From contig NC_073692.1 of NCBI RefSeq assembly GCF_029784155.1, positions 160,051,582 through 160,115,581 on the forward strand: 64,000 nucleotides of DNA. Reading direction: 5' to 3'. The first letter of the stretch is position 1; each line of letters begins with the position of its first letter. Below the pieces are notes generated by a model. It was not told the origin of the DNA. It searched no databases and worked only from the letters and a program-made list of their open reading frames with translations. Positions 36,090-48,423 of the stretch are shown here, piece by piece. This DNA comes from Uranotaenia lowii. Taxonomy: Eukaryota; Arthropoda; Insecta; Diptera; Culicidae. A program made the translations under genes and the position numbers.

Positions 36090-36370
36090 ACAAGTTCTAT
36101 ATCGCCAATGGTTGCTACTCCGTGATTGACCGAGGCCATCAATTTTGTCCAGAGGTCAAAAGAATGGTGTCTGGGATTAACAGCACATCACAATGAACAG
36201 AACTGATGCTCTCTCTTTACACATCAATAACGGGCCGGCAACGTCCTAGTAGTCAATAGATAGATTTGGAAAAAAGAGAAAGGGATTAAAGATAAATATT
36301 GCGCTTTAGGACCGAGGCCACCTCTACATCTTTGCAAATAAGATTTTAGGAGGAGGTTTTGTGGAAAGAT
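36090..36370 (+). repeat. TTGCTACTCCGTGATTGA repeat family, copy 2
   Basis: Aligns with 23740-24060 and, inverted, 46990-47225. Part of the translated sequence (ANGCYSVIDRG.QFC) is the same in copies 2 and 3, but the frame runs antisense to the inferred retroposon tail. I treat the match as DNA-level conservation. Confidence 0.7.
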
Positions 36371-36533
36371 ATGATAAGGAAACACTTTTGACGAGTGTTA
36401 ATTTTGTAATACCTATTCTCTTTTTGTTCTGTTGTTTCCAAATGATACTCCTACATTTGACGAAAAAAAAATTTCTGGGCCATAAATACACATTTCATTA
36501 AAAAAAATCGTTTCAATTCAATTCTGTTTCTAT

Positions 36534-36948
36534 ATAAGGCTGGAACAAATATCCATTTCTTCTTTTGTCACCCCCCCCCCCCCCCCCCCTTCGAAATTTC
36601 CAAAAACCCGAAGGGGGAAATAAATAAAGTTTGAAGTATTTAATGTAAATTTCGAAAAAAAGTCAAGAATCCAAAAGATTACAAGACAAAAAAACAAATT
36701 TTGGAAGATGGAAGTTATTCCACCTTTTCTATTCTTGATTTTATTGAATTTTTCGATAACAAATTATTTGTTTTTTAGGTTTTGTGCAATGACATTGTAT
36801 GCAACTTTGTTGCATACAAGCTGTCGTGAAATTTATTCCAATTTATTTGATTTTTACATTATTTTTTATTGTCCCCCCCCCCCCCCCCCTAGCGATGTTC
36901 CAACTCCGAGTTACAAAAGAAGGATTTGAAATTTGTACCGGCCTAATA
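36534..36948. mobile_element. TIR element with twin poly-C runs, copy 2
   Basis: Inverted ends: AAGGCTGGAACAAAT at the left and, reverse strand, TAGGCCGGTACAAAT at the right, each followed by CTTCTTTTGT. Just inside each end lies an uninterrupted C run, 19 at 36571-36589 and 17 at 36873-36889. The copy at 28548-28890 has shorter, interrupted C tracts at the same two places. Non-coding. Confidence 0.75.
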
Positions 36949-37985
36949 TGGTCAAGAAAGAAGAGATACAAATTGCTAGTCGGTTTGATGGTAATTAAGT
37001 AAATAATAAATTTCAAATTGAATTGTTTAAACTAGTTTATTTGATGCAATATTTAAGAGTTCATTATGAACTGCCTTATACAATTATATTTTTGATCTAC
37101 AAATGTTGTGTTTTTCTGATTCATCTATTATGAACGATTAATTGTCTCCGTGAGATTGCATAATTTGTGATAAAAATTATTAAAGATGCTATGAGTTTCT
37201 GATCATTATCATTCTGCTTAACATACTAACCTAGCTTGATTTTATGATGTTTAGGCTCTCAATGTAATTCATGATAGATAATTGAATAGTAAAAATATGT
37301 TATCAGTATCAAATGAAAAAAAAAATAATATTTACGTTAACAGAGCAAGTTATCTGAAAGGTTTGATTCTATAAGAACTCGTTTTCTATTTAGTACAGTC
37401 ACGATTTCGTGGTATGATTTCGAACATAATCTGCTCACTTGCCTACATAACTTGCCCTCTTATATAATTCAACATATTTGAGATTCGATTATGAATAAGA
37501 CAAAAATAATACTCATCTTAAGGATGTTCCCATCGTCGAACTTTTGGCCTCCGACATGGATCAGCTTTGATAAAAGCCATTTTTCCATCACCAGACACCT
37601 TTGGCCATTCGAGAGAGCGAGACGGAACTGTTAACACAACCGACATTTTCGATTCTGGGCATCGATCGAACATCCTTTTTCCTAGAAACAGATTCACAAA
37701 TCTTCACTTTTTTTTCAATTGAAAAACAAAATTCAGCTCCCAGAAAAACTACTGTCCATTTACTCATGTGCTTGAAAATTCTGCATAAAATTATCGATGA
37801 GTTTCGACCCCTAACGAAGCTTTCTAAACTCCATGGTTTAAGAAATCCAAAAATGACCCATAATCGCCTTAGTCTAATGTCTGAGGTTTTTCAAAATACT
37901 TAGCAGTAAGGACTGTATTCGAAAAATAACTTTTGAACGGGTAGATAAAAATTGATTACATTTTCAGTGATACTACATAGTGATG

Positions 37986-38260
37986 TATAGAAGGCTGGCC
38001 AGGAAGTCGAAAACCCTGAGGTAGCTATCAAAACCACAGCTACAGGAAGCCACCACCGGACCCTAACGGAAACTGTTCTTGGAAGTGACCCCAGTTAATC
38101 CCCTTTCCTTTCCTATAATAAGTTGAATTAACAGTTGAGTAGCCGCGACGATTACGGCCCCCCTCTTACTAACCGAAAGTTAGGAAAAATACTCCCGGCA
38201 CATAAAAACTTTATAAGTAAAATGCCTTAATAAAACCTTTGTAAATAAAAAAAAAAAAAA
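37986..38260 (+). mobile_element. 5'-truncated non-LTR retrotransposon tail, poly(A)
   Basis: A 275-bp segment ends with AATAAAACC, GTAAATAAA and a run of 14 or more A. It is flanked by the 12-bp direct repeat TACATAGTGATG (37974-37985 and 38261-38272). This is a typical 5'-truncated retroposed 3' end in plus orientation. The source family cannot be named from the 3' untranslated part alone. Confidence 0.85.
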
Positions 38261-38452
38261 TACATAGTGATGTTATGTTTACATGTGCAAATTGTGTGTG
38301 TGTGTCATTTTTTCTGTCTGATTCGCTCAATAAACCGAAAAACAGAGCAAACATCGGGTCTTAACGATGAAAAAGTTGTCCACCGATAAAATAATCAAAA
38401 TAAGGTGGTTAAATCGTGCGCAAAATGGTAGACCCGTAAGCAGGGTGAAATT

Positions 38453-38555
38453 TCTCGCGTGAGCTTTTATTGCGTCGTATGAAACAAAATGTAAACAAAG
38501 AGTTTTATTACGAAAAAATACAATATTTGGTATAAACTAGCCGCAACTTCTTTTG
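38453..38555 (+). mobile_element. TA-MITE family (TCTCGCGTGAGC), partial copy 1
   Basis: Starts with the terminal repeat TCTCGCGTGAGCTTTTATTG and runs through AACAAAATGTAAACAAA to ACTAGCCGCAACTTCTTTT, as in the complete copy at 47597-47835; the right half is missing. Confidence 0.75.
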
Positions 38556-41500
38556 ACAAGGACGTGGTGAAAAAGTACGAGTTCTACGCGTTTTTTATCG
38601 TTCCGAATATTTGCGTCGAATTGTCGTGTTTTACGTCTTTTTTAATGGCAAGAGTGGTGCTTTTCAGTAAATCGGGCGGATGGTGAGGTGTACATCGTAG
38701 AAATTGGACAGAAATTGCGGCGGTTGATGGAAAAAATCAATTTAAAAAAAATATATATATTCGCGTGGCAGTACCACATTTGTTGCTGAAGCTTTTAGAG
38801 TGGTGAATTTCTCATTGATTGTGAGAGGCCTCAGTAGTGTTGGTGTGTAGTTATATATAGGAGCGAGACCACGTGCTTCAAACAACTTCAATGGTCGCTT
38901 CCTCAAGAATGTGAATGAAATGGCAGTCCTATGCGTTGATGAATAGTGTTCTGTGTGTGAAGTAAAACGCGTCCGTCAATCAAAATGCAATGACGTGTAA
39001 AGGGTTACAGTGAAATGCTGTAGTGTGGGAGGGCAATCGAAACGTTTGTAATCGTGGCTCCGTAGGTTCGCAGAGTTGTGGGGAATATGATTTGCGCTCA
39101 TATAACACCCACACAAAGAAATTGTTTCAGCAAACGGGACATTGTGGGAGCTTGGAGAGAGCATCTCTAACAAGGGGTTGAAGAATGTGTTGAGTGAGAT
39201 TCAAGACTGGGGGTGCTGTTGATATTTTGCCTCGTACGCTAGGTTGAAAAAGGAAATAGTTTTGAATGAAGAAAGAAATTGGAAAAGGTGGCTACGATAT
39301 TGATAAGTTACAACCAACTTAAACTTTTAAAAGATTCATCAAGTATGTACCTACAGCATGATATTATTTACACTTACAAATTGGGGGTTGTGAAAAAAGG
39401 TATTGTCTACATAGTGCGGGTGGCTGCTTCATTCGAGATTCGTCCTGGTGTGCGTTTATTCTCAGCCACTGTTTCAAAAACAGCATGCATGACTGAGTTG
39501 CTAGAGTTGCTGAACCAAACAGAGAAGAAATAACTGGAGAGGCCAGAATTGGGTGAGAGAATTCCAACTTACAGTATTATTTTATAAGTTATCTTTTTAT
39601 ACAGTAATCTTTAATTTTTTTTATTTGAATGAAATGTTTTATGAAATGTACATCGCATTTGTTGATATATAGAGAATACGAGATTCTTTTTCAGCTGAAA
39701 TCGCGTGTAGGTAAAAGAAAGCGGCAATACGTGCTCGTGATGGTGGTGGTTACTTCTTTTTCATAGGGTGGTCATTTATTTAATTGCAATCATGTTTTAT
39801 TTTTAATATTTAATGTTATTTAAAATTAATTCAGTTTTTTATTATTGCTATTTTTTCTCATGTAAAAGTGAAGATTCCAGGGATTTTTATGCAATTTTGA
39901 TTACTTATGATATTGTTTGTATTGTTTTTTTTCAGTTTCAGAACTCAAGCGAGATCCGAATTAATTATGTATTTAATTTATCGTATTTTACGGTGTTCAA
40001 GGTGTAGCCGCATTTCAAGGTAGCTTTTGCCAACTTTTTTCTTATTATTTCATTTTCATATCAACAGTAGGTACAACATAAATTGAAATTAATACAGTAA
40101 GAAAGACAAATGGCAATCCAGAATCTTTACTGAAACGGTACGGAAAGTAAATAGTTCCAAAAGTTAACCCAATGCTAAAAACAGCAATAGATAAATATTC
40201 AATAGGAGGCAATGCACGATCTAAAATAAAAGTAAACCTTTTTTGATGAATTCATTTTTATATTTTCCAAATAATCAAATGTAAATAATCATGTTATCTT
40301 ATTTGCAGTTAGTAATTTTCGTCCAAATATTTTTTTGTTTCGATTACAGTCATTTTACCATCTTTATGGCATCCGAGACTTAACTCTTCCAAATATGTAA
40401 ATTGTAGTTAGTACATCTAATAGTTGTAGTTACTGCATCTAATAATTTAAACCCTTACATTCCACAGGCAGCTTAACATAAACCTTTTAAGATAGTATTT
40501 AGCCATTGCAACTTATCGATTATGAAATAACATGATTTTACTTAGTTACTTACTACAGAATAAAATAATTGTAAAAATTTCAAATCTTCAATCAATAAGT
40601 CTAACTATAATTTGTATTTCCAGCCAAGACTTTCACCTTGTAATTTTTTTCCATTTCATCGAAAATTGAATAGAAGTCAGAGTCAACAGAGTTTGAGAGC
40701 GCAAATGTCAGCATTAAAGAATTCGTTTCAAAGTTATAATGATAATTCAATTTCTTTTTTTATATATAATCTCTTACGTAACATAGCTGCATTATTGATA
40801 ATTTTTTGCATAATTTAGTCTGCAATCGTCAATCAATGTAATTTCATTGATTTTTTATTTGTTCGCGTTCATATTAGGCCCTGTGAGCCAAAGGGGTAAA
40901 AGTGCATAAAACTTGACTTCATGAAAACATACTTTAAAGTTCTCGTTTTGCATGTGGCTTCCATATTTTTCTGGAAAGAGTAAGTTTTCATTCTATTAAT
41001 TAAGTATGTTAGTAAAACTAAAAAAAAAAATACTGCAGAGAAAGATTGAGATTTTAAATGCAGTCCATTACGAAAATGATTATTTACCCTGGAATTTCCT
41101 AGATCCAAACTACTTATATCACCTTTTCAGCTTTACGTCACAGCTAAGAATAACTCATACATATTATTGAATTCTTATATTACCATACATACGCTTTGTT
41201 TACAGTATTATGCACTTTTACAGTTACAAAATTCTGACATTGACATTATTATATCATTACATTATTAATGTTCAAAATTATTGTTTTATCATCCCATACA
41301 ATTAATCTTATATACCTTTTAAAATATTTTATGAACATAATAGTATGGTATTTTAAATAAATTTCACATGTGTTTTTTTTTTAATTATTTTCGATTCTTT
41401 TATGCCAAGTCACACATTGTAAAGCATGGACACAAACATGATTAAATAAAAAGGAATAACATCTCTTACATACAACAATTCCAAGTTTATTAAAGTTTTT

Positions 41501-42650
41501 TTTCAGGATTATCCGGACTCCAATTTCTTCAAATTTTGAATAAAGCTATCAGTAGATAATAAGGAAATAATATTCTGAAATAGGTATGATCTTTTTAGGC
41601 TGAATTCAGGCCCTAATATGCTATTCCAGACTTCCTGCTTAGCTGATTAAAGTTTCGTAAAATAACATTTATAATAAATTAATCGCTTATATCGGTAACA
41701 AATATGTATAAATCGGTATCGAGTTTTGAATACGGTGAATGCGTCAACATCACTGTTTTGCGAAAAACGTTTAACAACTCGATAAATTTGTAATTTAATT
41801 TTCTCTATTTTTCAAAAACTAAATATCCTTTAGTAAACGTTGTAAAACTAAAAGGAAGGTCTCGGAACGTACTTTATCACGCAACTGATAAATTGAATTG
41901 TTCAAATTTCGTTGCAATCGCCATATTTAAATTTCACTACTGAAATGTTTATTGTATATACAAACCGAAGTAATTTTTTCTTCAGCGTTCTTACATATTA
42001 TTCATTTTATTTATAAGTATAACTTATTATGTTTTATCGTAAAATTTCACATTAAGTTATTTTTCATTCTATCATTATTTCATACTTTATTGTGTTTGGT
42101 TACTTATTGTGTTTTATTGTAATACTTCATATTAAATTATTTTGGAATTGATCATCATATCGTATTATATTATATTCATTAACTTTTAAATATACCGGCC
42201 TATAATATTTAAACTATTTTAACGATTAATTCAAGCCCACACTGAGCTTTTCTAGATACAGCTGCGAGTTACGGGTCGATGGAACAACATTCAGTTATAA
42301 GTACACATAAAAATGTGCAGATTCTTCTCTTTCCTCGAGTCTCACTGTTTACTTTTTATTTATATCGCAATTAACTTCTTAATTTCTTGTAATTTAATTG
42401 GTTATTTCCGGTACATGCTTTAGGAAACATGCTTCGCCAACATAATGTTAGCATTTATTATTACATTTTTTTCTTCATTTTTTTTTGACAATATAACTTC
42501 CCTGAATTATTATTTGTAGGGCGTGGTCAGGTTTACTGTTTACTGTTCTTTTTTGTACTTAAACTGAATTTATCATTTTCGATATTTTGTTCAAATATTT
42601 TGCTTCGCAATTTTTTAACAGTATAAAATTGGTTTATTCTAGATCAGATG
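38556..42650. other. Mostly AT-rich stretch without recognised gene
   Basis: 38560-39570 is more balanced in composition and could be unique host DNA. From 39570 to 42650 it is strongly AT-rich. No coding, RNA or repeat feature was supported. Confidence 0.4.
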
Positions 42651-43102
42651 GAAATAAGAATGGTTTTGATGCTGAATAAGGTCGGTTACAGCTAAAGGTA
42701 AGCTCAGAGTGTTTTGAGGTAAGATGAGTATAAAGGTAAGGTTATTCTGTTGTATAAATATTTCATTTATTGACTGTATTATATAAGAACGTTCAATCAG
42801 TTGCCAGCTGGGCAGGTATCTACACGCATGCGGAATACCTGTCAAAGATTTATAACACTGAAAATGTTATGAATTTTATACGGTTGCGAAACTGTTTGCT
42901 TGTTCTACAAATAAGACATACACATACACGAAATACATTCATTACATGACAGTTCAAACGAAGCCATGGTGTCGGGTATGTGGTATTTTGCATTGAAGAT
43001 AAGCCGAACTAATAATCTAAAGAATGCAATTTAGCGCATACGTTGGCGAAACTGCGGTGAATCCGTGCACCCATGGTGGATTATCTACATACATACATAC
43101 AT

Positions 43103-43261
43103 AAACTAGCCGCAACTTCTTTTCATTTAAAATATTTGTAGCCTGGACAACATATTCTATACGTGAAATAAAAAAAATTAAAGTTGTTTTGAAAACTTTT
43201 GCAGCAGTTTTCTGTGAATTCTTGAGATGTTTCATACGACGTAATGAAAGCTCACGCGAGA
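43103..43261 (-). mobile_element. TA-MITE family, partial copy 2
   Basis: Contains the right terminal repeat (CATACGACGTAATGAAAGCT then CACGCGAGA) and the interior blocks GCCTGGACAACATATTCTA and ACTAGCCGCAACTTCTTTT. The other end is lost at a (CATA)n run at 43086-43103. Confidence 0.75.
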
Positions 43262-43569
43262 TTCCGAAAAATTTCGTGAAGGAAGTCGATACGAACTTTC
43301 TAGCGGGCTATTGGGAGGTCTCCCATAAAGATTTTTTCATTGAAAAGTCTCGCCTGAATGTTCCGAAGAAGAACAATAACAAAAATAAAAAAAAGTGAAA
43401 GGAGCAATTCAATAAGTGGTACATTTCGATTGCCACAATAAACGGCCAAATATACCAAAAAATTCCTAAAAAAGCGATCGTTTTTCTTCCATACTACTTT
43501 AAAAGGTTTTTCAAAGTTAATACTTTGTTTTTGTTGATTCTGGAATCCTACCATTAAGCGAAAACCGTG

Positions 43570-43960
43570 TTGGAGTGATAAAAAGTTAATAGTTTCGTAT
43601 TCTTACCGAAGGTGGACAATCTGCTAAACTTGTCATAACTTCGATAAAATAGAAAATTTTGAGTTATTTTGAAGGTTGAACTCTAGGAAACGAAGAGCGT
43701 CAACAAAAATAACCTTGATTTAGCAAAATGGCAGTTCATAGTGTGCAATATAGATGGCACATATGTTGCAAAAACATTTTAGTCAAAAAACTTATTTATT
43801 AGACGCTATCTCAAAAACTACTCGACAGATCGCCACCAAATTTTACACATGTAAACATAACATTACTAGGCAGTATCACTGATTTCTTATATGATATTTT
43901 TGCTAAAACAAATTTCACACTAATGAATAGTTTTTTGTATTGAATAATAACTTTTGAATT
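43570..43960 (+). repeat. Dispersed repeat, copy 2 (inverted relative at 15540-15910)
   Basis: Aligns block by block with the minus strand of 15540-15910 (TGGACAATCTGCTAAA, TAACTTCGA, GACGCTATCTCAAAAACTA). Boundaries are unclear. Confidence 0.6.
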
Positions 43961-44838
43961 TTTTCCCCTTAATTCTTTAATATGGTTAGCTACATTTGTA
44001 CAATGAGAGCTTCAATGACAAAATAGGCAACTAACTTTCAAAGATGGTTAAAATATTTGAAATTATTCAAGGAGCTTAAGCGAATAAGTTTGTTATAAGA
44101 AAATCTTTAATTTCTAAAAAAAAAGCTGAAATGAAATAAGCTAAATCTTTCAAACTCTTGAGCTAATTCAAAAATTTGAACCATCGATAAAAAGAATTTC
44201 CACTTGCACAGATTTGAATTTTTCAGTTAAAATCAGATGTTTGTTAAATTGACGCAAATCAAAAATTTTATTTTGGTATTTGGCTTTTGATAATAAAAAA
44301 TGCAATTAATAATGATTTCAAAGTACTCGATGATTCCTTTGAATTCAGCCACAGTATTTCAAGGACCCAAATACTACTATTTCACTACCTACTTGCTTGC
44401 ATCCTCAGTGGGTTATCGACTAATAAATAATATTTCAATACACTAAGAGAATATGGAAATCCCTGCACAATTTTTGGGTTAGAATTACATGTCTCTTTAT
44501 CTGTTTTTTTTTTTAAATTATCAATTCTATAAGTAAAAGCATGTGGACAATTGTTTTTTTTTCACTATACGAAACTTGTAAATCTACTTTATGTTTAAAA
44601 CTTTCAGCTGAATTGTGACATTGAATAAAAAAAATTAACTCTATTTTTTTGTGAGCCTACTTGGTTGAATGATTCAACTGAATCAAAGCAATCAAAAGAA
44701 TCCTTTCAATTCAACCACGGTAAATGAAAAGTTCAGATACCGGTTTTTCGATTGCAACTTAAGATCTTACAGTGAGCGTTTTCGATTGATGGATGTGTAT
44801 CGTTTCCCTCCCTTATATTATCCGAATTAGGTAAGCTA

Positions 44839-45569
44839 CACGCTCCTTTTTTTAAACTCAAAATTAAGTAGTTTTTGTTTAAAACAGCACTTCAGTGGCA
44901 GTCCTCAACTTTGAGTTCGACTGGGCAATCGCAAAACTAAGTTCTGATAGGCATACTCAATACTAAGTTCGGCAGCCGAACTCCAATTTATCCTTTTTTT
45001 TTCGACGGTTGTTTATTTTCAGAGAATTAAAGGATGATTTTTTTTTGTACCCGGATGTTGCTGTTCCGGTACATTGCATTGCAATTACAGAGCGGTGGAA
45101 AGTTTTGACACTCCCGGCCAAAGAAAACTTCCGGATGTTACTTCCCACGGGAAGTAAATAACATCCGGAAGTTTTCGGACATTCCAAGCTGCTCACCATA
45201 TGATGAAAATGGCGGAAGGAATTTCACGCTGACACGGTGGACATTCCATTACGAAGTTCCGGTCTTCCGGTAATTGTTCCGTAACGACAAAATTTTGCGT
45301 CGTGTTTGTTGGTTGCTGTTCCGGTTCGAAGTGAACTCGCTAAGTGTTTTCAGTCCAACAAAAAAAAATTCAATTTTTAGTTCATAAGGTCGAACTCAGC
45401 TTTGATCCCTCGCCGAAGGAAAAAAGGGATCAATTTAGATTCGAACTGCGAACTCTCCGTTTTGAATCATCGCAAGGAGGAAAAAGGGTACTTAACTTTA
45501 AGTTCATACAATCGAACTATGTTTTGAACCTCGGTCGTACTTCATTTTGAATTAAAATAAAGGAGCGTG
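44839..45569. mobile_element. TA-flanked TIR element with a strong internal hairpin
   Basis: The ends CACGCTCCTTTTTTTAAACT and (reverse strand) CACGCTCCTTTATTTTAATT extend as an inverted repeat for about 33 bp, with TA outside both. Inside, 45124-45175 forms a stem of 17 perfect pairs (AAAACTTCCGGATGTTA with its complement) around a second small stem, CTTCCC/GGGAAG. Repeated short dyads (AGTTCGGCAGCCGAACT near 44970) add further structure. Non-coding. Confidence 0.75.
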
Positions 45570-45589
45570 TACTGATAGGTAGCAAAAAC

Positions 45590-46940
45590 ATTCGAATGCT
45601 CGGCAGTTCTGCCGTTGTCTGTTTTTTGGATCTACTTACCCTATTTTGGGTGTTTTCTGGTACGCGCTTTGTTACTTTCTTAATTCCAGATCTTTAAATA
45701 AAAAAATACCAAAATGTTTAGTCCAAAAAATATGAGCCAAGAACTGAAATTCAGAACATTCAATCATGAATTTAAATTCTGATATTATGTGTATAGCACC
45801 AAACCGAATAGCGACAGAAGTACTAGCGACGCTTTTTTACTAGCGAGATTCCTGTCAGTCGTAGGTTTGTTTTTCTTTTTTCAGTCCAGTAGGCGATTTC
45901 GATGCAGTAGTCGAACATTGTTTACGTTATTTACTGTACATTTTCCTTAGGCATGCTTCAAGTCTCCTAGGAAACTTGCTATGCGTCGTTGTTATTTTCA
46001 ACGTCGCGACGGATGCGACATGTCGCTAGTAGGCAAAGCTGCTATGATTACTAGCGCTCATATTTTGGATTTTTTCTGCATGTATAATATTTTGGGGCTC
46101 AATAAGAACTCACTTTTTCAATTATTTATTCTGAATCCGTGAGGGAGGAGTTGGCCATGACTTCTGAATGACGGACGCGTTTTTATTTTCGCCAAGAAAT
46201 TTCCAAAAAATAATTCTAAAAAAAGGATTTCAAGTTGTTTACATTTAAAAGGAACAATAAAGTGCAGCGTTTTTAAGTATTACGTAATAAATAAGTGAAG
46301 TTCCTACGAAAAAAAATCTCTGAAGAACATATTCAAAAACTTAATTTTTCTGAAAGAAAAGACTCGTACTACGCCAGTGAACTATATCCCAGGATGCAAA
46401 AAGGCTGACGAGCTCTGGGCAAACTGGAAATCAAGATAAGTTGAATGAATAGTTGTTATTGTTGTTCTTTTATGGTTTTTTAAATTACCATTTATGATAA
46501 AGTAGCATAAAATGAGCGCTAAGGGTAAACTTTGAAAGGTTATATCTTTCCAGTGAAGCATGCAAAATTTCAGGGAAACGTTTCAAGAATAAAACTTATG
46601 TTCAAGTGTTTAGGTGTTTTTCGGTAGTACAAACTGACAAAATTGGTTAACACCACTGCCTCATAGATAGAAAAAGCAGTTTCCTTAAGAAAAATCTAGG
46701 AGTGCAGGAGGTGTAGGCAAACTCGATTGCACCATTCACCAAAATGGATCATGATCTATAATCTTTCCCCTACTAACACAACGCTTTCCTTGGATATTGA
46801 AATATAGATTTGCAGACGTATCGACGGTTTCTTTAGTTGGTGATAATGACTACCATTTGTTTCTGAATTTTGCAATATTAATCTTTCTTATTTAAGTTTA
46901 TGGCATATCGGCAAATTATAATTCTTTGGAATATAAAAAG
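45590..46940. other. No gene; ACTAGCGAC words
   Basis: The word (T/G)ACTAGCGA occurs near 45822, 45839 and, inverted or variant, near 46024 and 46050, suggesting an old inverted-repeat element of about 250 bp. The rest shows nothing recognisable. Confidence 0.35.
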
Positions 46941-46989
46941 ACAAAAGGTTGTTGATTGATCCTCAGGAATATCCTACTAACAATCCTTC

Positions 46990-47365
46990 CTTCATTCCTC
47001 ATTGACTACTAGGACGTAGCCGGCGTCATTATTGATCATTTTTAAAGGGAGAGCATGAGTTTTGTGCATTGTGAATGAACTGCTAGTCCCAAGCCCCATT
47101 CTTTTGGCCCTTGCACAAAACTGACGGCCTCGATCAATCACGGAGTAGCAACCATTGGCGAAGTAAAACTTGTTTTGCTTAGCCACGCCAGCGATCATTG
47201 AATTTGAAGTGCGTAAGTTGAACAAAGTCTAATCAAATATGTTATCTGAAGTTTGAAGTGTATGATCATATCTAAGCACTTCAAGTTCAATGATTTAAGG
47301 TGGATATGAGTAGTCAGCTAAGCTAAACTAAGCTAAGCTAAGCTAAAGCTAAGCTAAGCTATTTT
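46990..47365 (+). mobile_element. TTGCTACTCCGTGATTGA repeat family, copy 3, with (AAGCT)n tail
   Basis: Inverted relative to copies 1 and 2. On the plus strand it runs from GACTACTAGGACGTAGCCGG to a (AAGCT)n tail at about 47318-47365, the same tail seen at the left border of the 35878 insertion. A non-LTR 3' end in plus orientation is the likely identity. Target duplication was not found. Confidence 0.65.
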
Positions 47366-47596
47366 TTCTGAATCCGATAAGTGAATCTGAATGAAAATAA
47401 AAATTTTGAATGATGAATCTGATTTTGAAATTTTAACTCTGGATCGACATTTTGAAGCATTGTTATGTTTGAATTATTCATACAATTTCATGTTAAGAAC
47501 TTCGATTTTGAATATGAAACGAAACTTCAGGATGATTTCTGATTACGCTTTTTTTTCATACTCTGAAAATTATGGTCTAAATATGGAAAATACATA

Positions 47597-47835
47597 TCTC
47601 GCGTGAGCTTTCATTACGTCGTATGAAACATCTTAAGAATTCGCAGAAAACTGCTGCAAACCTTATCAAGACAACTTTAAAATTTGTATTTCACACATAG
47701 AATATGTTGTCCAGGCTGCAAGTATTCTAAATTAAAAGAAGTTGCGACTAGTTTAAGTCAGTTTATTTATTTTTTCGTAATAAAACTGTTTGTTTACATT
47801 TTGTTCCATACGACGTAATGAAAGCTCACACAAGA
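47597..47835. mobile_element. TA-MITE family (TCTCGCGTGAGC), complete copy, 239 bp
   Basis: Terminal inverted repeats of about 34 bp with three mismatches start TCTCGCGTGAGCTTTCATTA (left) and TCTTGTGTGAGCTTTCATTA (reverse strand, right). TA flanks both ends (47595-47596 and 47836-47837). Non-coding. Two partial relatives lie at 38453 and 43103. Confidence 0.88.
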
Positions 47836-48274
47836 TATGAGTTTTTTTTTAAATCATGAATCAACTTTTAAATGAAATGCAAAATCAAATTTGAACCAGG
47901 ATTTCGAAACAGCTCTTCATCACTATTTTTTTGATGATGATTCCAACTGAAAATCCAGGATCCTAAATATGATACAGAATCCGAAACACAAAAATAGAAA
48001 AACATTTACGATTTTGGTAATACGGGACCAGAACCTCCGAAATAAGTTTAAGCTCGTTTTGAAATTAATATTCAGAACTGAATTTCAGTCAACAAGTAAA
48101 AAAAATTGGAGAAATTGAAGCAGAATTCTGAACCTAGGATCAGTTTCCGAAGTTTCAGTTTTAAAACAAGTATGTTACTCTTGAATAACTTTACTCGATT
48201 ATTAAAATTTGATTTACAATTTAATTTTTTTAGTGTAGAGTAGAAGTCTTCGATTGCTTTTCCTGGATCTTCAT

Positions 48275-48330
48275 ATGGAGGGACGGGGGTGGGGTTAACC
48301 CCCAAAATCCCCCGTTCCTACGGCCATAGT
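48275..48330 (-). repeat. G-rich dispersed repeat fragment, copy 2
   Basis: GGGGGTGGGG, TTAACCCCCAAAATCCCCC and CGTTCCTACGGCCAT match 22885-22950. It lies in the presumed intron just downstream of the signal-peptide exon. Confidence 0.55.
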
Positions 48331-48423
48331 CGTTATCAAATTTCCAGTTCCATTCACTAATTTTAGTCAAAAAATAGATAAATTTAGTTCCTTTTGGTTC
48401 TAAATTGACTTCTTTAAACTTAC

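Larger units (their letters stand above)
35878..37758 (-). mobile_element. Insertion with 22-bp target duplication, (AGCTT)n end
   Basis: A perfect 22-bp repeat (core TACTCATGTGCTTGAAAATT) flanks the segment. The left border is AGCTTAGCTTAGCTTAATTGAC; read on the minus strand this is a (TAAGC)n 3' tail as in some non-LTR elements. The same tail and the following sequence recur in inverted orientation at 47270-47365. Inside lie copy 2 of the TTGCTACTCCGTGATTGA repeat and a TIR element. No reverse transcriptase frame remains. Confidence 0.7.
35757..37877. repeat. Half of a fold-back element, split by a 1.88-kb insertion
   Basis: 35757-35877 aligns with the spacer and inner arm of the 2211-2646 fold-back family, and 37781-37877 continues the same arm (CTGCATAAAATTATCGATGAG, ACGAAGCTTTCTAAA). 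The two pieces meet across a 22-bp direct repeat (35856-35877 and 37759-37780), so this is one copy cut by an insertion. Confidence 0.75.

Noticed and set aside
36090..47225. Conserved peptide ANGCYSVIDRG.QFC in repeat copies 2 and 3, suggesting a coding gene
   Set aside because: The frame is broken in copy 2 and runs antisense to the inferred retroposon tail; DNA-level repeat conservation explains it.
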